38,696 nucleotides of DNA from Scytonema sp. RU_4_4 (GTDB lineage Bacteria > Cyanobacteriota > Cyanobacteriia > Cyanobacteriales > Nostocaceae). The notes beneath the pieces were generated by a model that worked only from the letters and a program-made list of their open reading frames with translations, did no database searches and was not told the origin of the DNA. Positions 36,265-38,696 of the stretch are shown piece after piece. Position 1 is the stretch's first letter. The number at the start of each line of letters is the position of its first letter. The position numbers were made by a program, and so were the translations under genes. The stretch lies in contig JAAUSC010000047.1 of NCBI GenBank assembly GCA_012031965.1, positions 1 through 38,696 on the forward strand, read 5' to 3'.

Positions 36265-36621
36265 ATGAAACGGATATTTATTGGTAGTTTATCTTGCTTG
36301 CTTCTGTACGTTGCTGCTGCGCCTGCTGTTCGTGCTGAAATGGTCAATTCTACAGTATCAAATAATCAGACCAATACTCCTATTTCTCGCAGTCTCACAC
36401 CTAATGAACTGGTGACTTTTGCGATGAGAGGACAATTCAAAGAACAGGGTATTCCTAGTAACAATCTCCTACTTTCTGCCTATGCCTCTGGTACAGTAAC
36501 ACCAGAATCATTAATTAAGGCTGGCATTGCAGCAGGTAGAGTATCGCCTAATACTCTGAATGACCGAGGGTATTTGAATACTGTCGCTGACAAACTTCAA
36601 CGGCTGAACCAGCAGAACTAA
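36265..36621 (+). CDS. Small secreted hypothetical protein
   Basis: 118 residues. A clear Sec signal peptide (basic MKR, hydrophobic IFIGSLSCLLLYVAAAP, cleavage after VRA before residue 25) predicts export to the periplasm or beyond. The mature part of about 94 residues starts Asn/Thr/Ser-rich and continues with SLTPNELVTFAMRGQFKEQG, a helix-rich pattern, and TVTPESLIKAGIAAGRVSP. No cysteines remain after cleavage. I do not recognise the family. GGGAG is 8 nt upstream of the ATG. The gene is divergent from the psbA variant across a 553-bp gap, so shared control is possible but unproven. Confidence 0.8.
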   Translation: MKRIFIGSLSCLLLYVAAAPAVRAEMVNSTVSNNQTNTPISRSLTPNELVTFAMRGQFKEQGIPSNNLLLSAYASGTVTPESLIKAGIAAGRVSPNTLNDRGYLNTVADKLQRLNQQN

Positions 36622-36715
36622 GTTTCTGCAACCATACTTTACCCAGAAGTTCTTTAAGCAGGTATTGTTTGAAAAGGAATTGTCGTTCGCGTGCGTAGAA
36701 ACCCGGTTTCTTGAA

Positions 36716-36938
36716 CAATACCTTCGCCAATTATGAAGTGGTGACAGAAGGCTTAGGGGCGTGAATACGCAGGCTATTCTACTCATTTGACGTAAGCTTG
36801 TTTTGCTCACATCAACTTTTAAACTGAAAAGAAGTGTTACTATATCTAGCATCGGCGTTCTGTAAGCTGGAAGTTGTCGTTGTCGTAAACAACAGCCTTT
36901 ACTACGGAACGCCCTATTTATTTTTGGCGAAGGTATTG
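36716..36938. mobile_element. 223-bp non-coding element with perfect 15-bp terminal inverted repeats
   Basis: The ends are CAATACCTTCGCCAA (36716-36730) and its exact complement (36924-36938). The right 97 bp (36842-36938) recur inverted at 29550-29645. An AAACCCGGTTT palindrome (36697-36711) sits just outside the left end; a similar one follows copy 1. No transposase is encoded, and no convincing target duplication is seen. I read it as a MITE-like or otherwise dispersed repeat. The rest of 36622-37107 shows no gene. Confidence 0.6.
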
Positions 36939-37107
36939 ATAATGGAGTGAGGGAATATATTTTTACTATTTCTTGCTTTGATTCACTATATGTCCAAAGG
37001 GTTAACTTCTGCGAAAACCCTCTCCTCAAATCTTCGATTTGAGCCAACCAAGCGGAGCGATTTTGGGACATAGGACCGTCGAAGCCATCGCCTTATACTT
37101 AGTAAGT

Positions 37108-38696
37108 ATGGCAGACCTCCAAAAGTTTAGATATCAAACACCTTGCGCTCAACTAGTTCCACGTTGTTTCACTGTATCTAAAATACGCTGGTTGCTGCGC
37201 TGCTTACTACTCATTGTACTCTGCTGCTTTCTGCTACCCAGACCGTCTCTTGCCAACAGTTTCACATCATCACAACAGCAGCCACTTGTGACCCAAGAAA
37301 TTCGCTATCAAATGGCTGAGGCTAAACAGGTCTTTCTAGTCTGGGGGGTCAACGGTTGGAAGCTTGTTCCCGAAACACAGCAACCAGCAGGAACAGTATT
37401 GAAAGATGGGGTCATGTACACACCGATGACCCTACTGAATGATGTCTTTTTCACGAAAGTAAAGGTTCCCCCCAAGACAACAATTGACTATGTTTTCCAA
37501 GTAACACAAAAACGTAGCAGTCAATTACCACCAGGAACCACTATTGATCATTTCTTCCAAATAAACAGCCATCACAGAAGCACTACCGAGGTTTGGGATG
37601 CAATTGGTCGTCAGAGATACAGCTATCATAGTGTTGCTGTGCAAAGTGGCGTTGTCGAAGTAAAAGCACTTGTACAAGGTAAGATTTCTCCAAATGCTCT
37701 CGACATTGGACTGCAATGGCGCAATCTTTTACTCATGCTTGGATTCTGTGCAATTTTTGGCATTATTACAAAACGCATACGTTTCAGGCAACTCGCTTTG
37801 ACACTAGACCTGCTCAGAAATGATACATCAAAATTAGTGATATTTGCGCTGGTAAATCGGCTTTTTTTACTATTTATTGGTTACTTGTTCTATGTGTCAT
37901 ATTCAAATGCAAATGCAGAATATGTTGCTTTCAATATTGATAGCCTTAAGCAATTAGGACAAGTGATCAAGTCTTTTCAATATGGAGATGTCGGAGATTA
38001 CATAAATATTGCTCAAAATGGTTATGAAGCTAGGGCTTTTTCTGTAGACAGACAAGCGAACTGGGCTTTTTATCCTTTATATCCTATAGCTTTAAAAATA
38101 TCCAGCTTCTTCATTTCAAATATGCTGGTTTCAGGTATAGTTTTAAGCAATATTTTCTTTCTTTTTTCTGTCGTTTACTTAGACAAGCTAATATCTCTTG
38201 ATTACAACAAAAATATAGCTATATTAACTTCAACTTTAATGATAATTTTTCCCGCTTCATATTTTTTCTCTCGACCAGGACCAGAGGCTCTTTTTTTATT
38301 ATTAGTCACTTCTTCACTATATTATGCTCGAAAAAAACAATGGCTGCTTTCAGGAACTTTGAGCGCTTTAGCAGTCTTAACAAGGCTGCAAGGTATATTT
38401 CTATTTTTGCCGTTAATTTATCTTTACTACCAACACTATAAAAAATCAAAAGAACATAATTGGGGTATTTTATCCCTATTATTAATGCCTTTATCGCTAT
38501 TAGCTTTCATGCTTCATATTTATTTTTTAACTGGTAATATATTTGCAAGCTTTGTTATACAGAAAGCATGGGATCAGAGCTTATCATATCCTTTTCGTCC
38601 GATTTAGATTATCTAGTTAATCATAGTCTTATTTCCTATTATAGCTGGGATTTAAGCATAATAAGTATCATATTTCTATTGTTTGCAGTTATCCTA
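37108..38696 (+). CDS. Multi-membrane PIG-V-like glycosyltransferase with N-terminal beta domain (frameshift at about 38604, 3' end outside window)
   Basis: An N-terminal hydrophobic segment (WLLRCLLLIVLCCFLL) leads to an extracytoplasmic beta-rich domain of about 150 residues. It has QVFLVWGVNGWKLVPETQQP and KVPPKTTIDYVFQV, which recall starch/carbohydrate-binding modules. About 10 membrane helices follow. Their first loop, GDYINIAQNGYEAR then WAFYPLYPIAL, matches the layout of PIG-V-like and other lipid-sugar-dependent GT-C mannosyltransferases. A TAG at 38605-38607 interrupts the frame, but the +2 frame continues DYLVNHSLISYYSWD and IISIIFLLFAVIL to the window end. One extra T in the TTT at 38603-38605 would join them. 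I chose the ATG at 37108; a TTG at 37039 is in frame but lies in less protein-like sequence. It is probably membrane-bound glycan assembly; the substrate is unknown. Confidence 0.75.

Overview
The window looks like chromosomal DNA of a filamentous, probably heterocyst-forming (Nostocales-type) cyanobacterium. The octamer GCGATCGC (HIP1) recurs on both strands. Heptanucleotide tandem repeats and palindromic repeats fill many gaps. The genes include a psbA (photosystem II D1) copy, glgC, a cyanobacterial-type gshA, 2-Cys peroxiredoxin and a set of extracellular-polysaccharide genes. The species cannot be named from sequence alone.

Layout. 1-660: the 3' end of a gene for a Pro/Thr-linker surface-type protein, closed by a strong terminator. 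787-6401: central carbon genes (phosphoketolase, ADP-glucose pyrophosphorylase, a small P-loop kinase) with a divergent single-domain globin between them. 6523-9932: a DnaJ-type chaperone, a small MITE-like insertion, then a minus-strand redox group (glutathione S-transferase, redoxin, 2-Cys peroxiredoxin). 10295-12790: a glycogen debranching enzyme that carries repeat-derived segments in frame. 12860-16879: tRNA-Met, a LysM/M23 cell-wall peptidase and TrmL, with a repeat-filled 1-kb gap. 17086-21622: glutamate-cysteine ligase, a frameshifted HDAC-like deacylase, a fructosamine-kinase relative and an M16 peptidase. 22251-29574: a plus-strand cluster of three family-2 glycosyltransferases, an ABC exporter and two methyltransferases, probably for a surface polysaccharide. 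29804-33296: minus strand, a TPR protein, a frameshifted DEDD-type exonuclease and an orphan sensor histidine kinase. 34132-38696: a small hypothetical, a divergent D1 gene, a small secreted protein and a multi-membrane PIG-V-like glycosyltransferase that runs off the window.

How the genes may connect. glgC and the debranching enzyme make and mobilise glycogen, while phosphoketolase sends sugar phosphates to acetyl-phosphate. GshA, GST and the thiol peroxidases form an antioxidant group. The most unusual gene is the D1 variant: it keeps the reaction-centre framework but has lost several ligands of the oxygen-evolving Mn cluster, as in 'rogue' or 'sentinel' D1 proteins.

Cautions. Four otherwise well-conserved genes (redoxin, HDAC-like, exonuclease, PIG-V-like) each carry one apparent single-base deletion, two of them in T/A homopolymers. 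This may mean residual sequencing indels rather than real decay. All family calls come from reading motifs by eye; no database search was possible.
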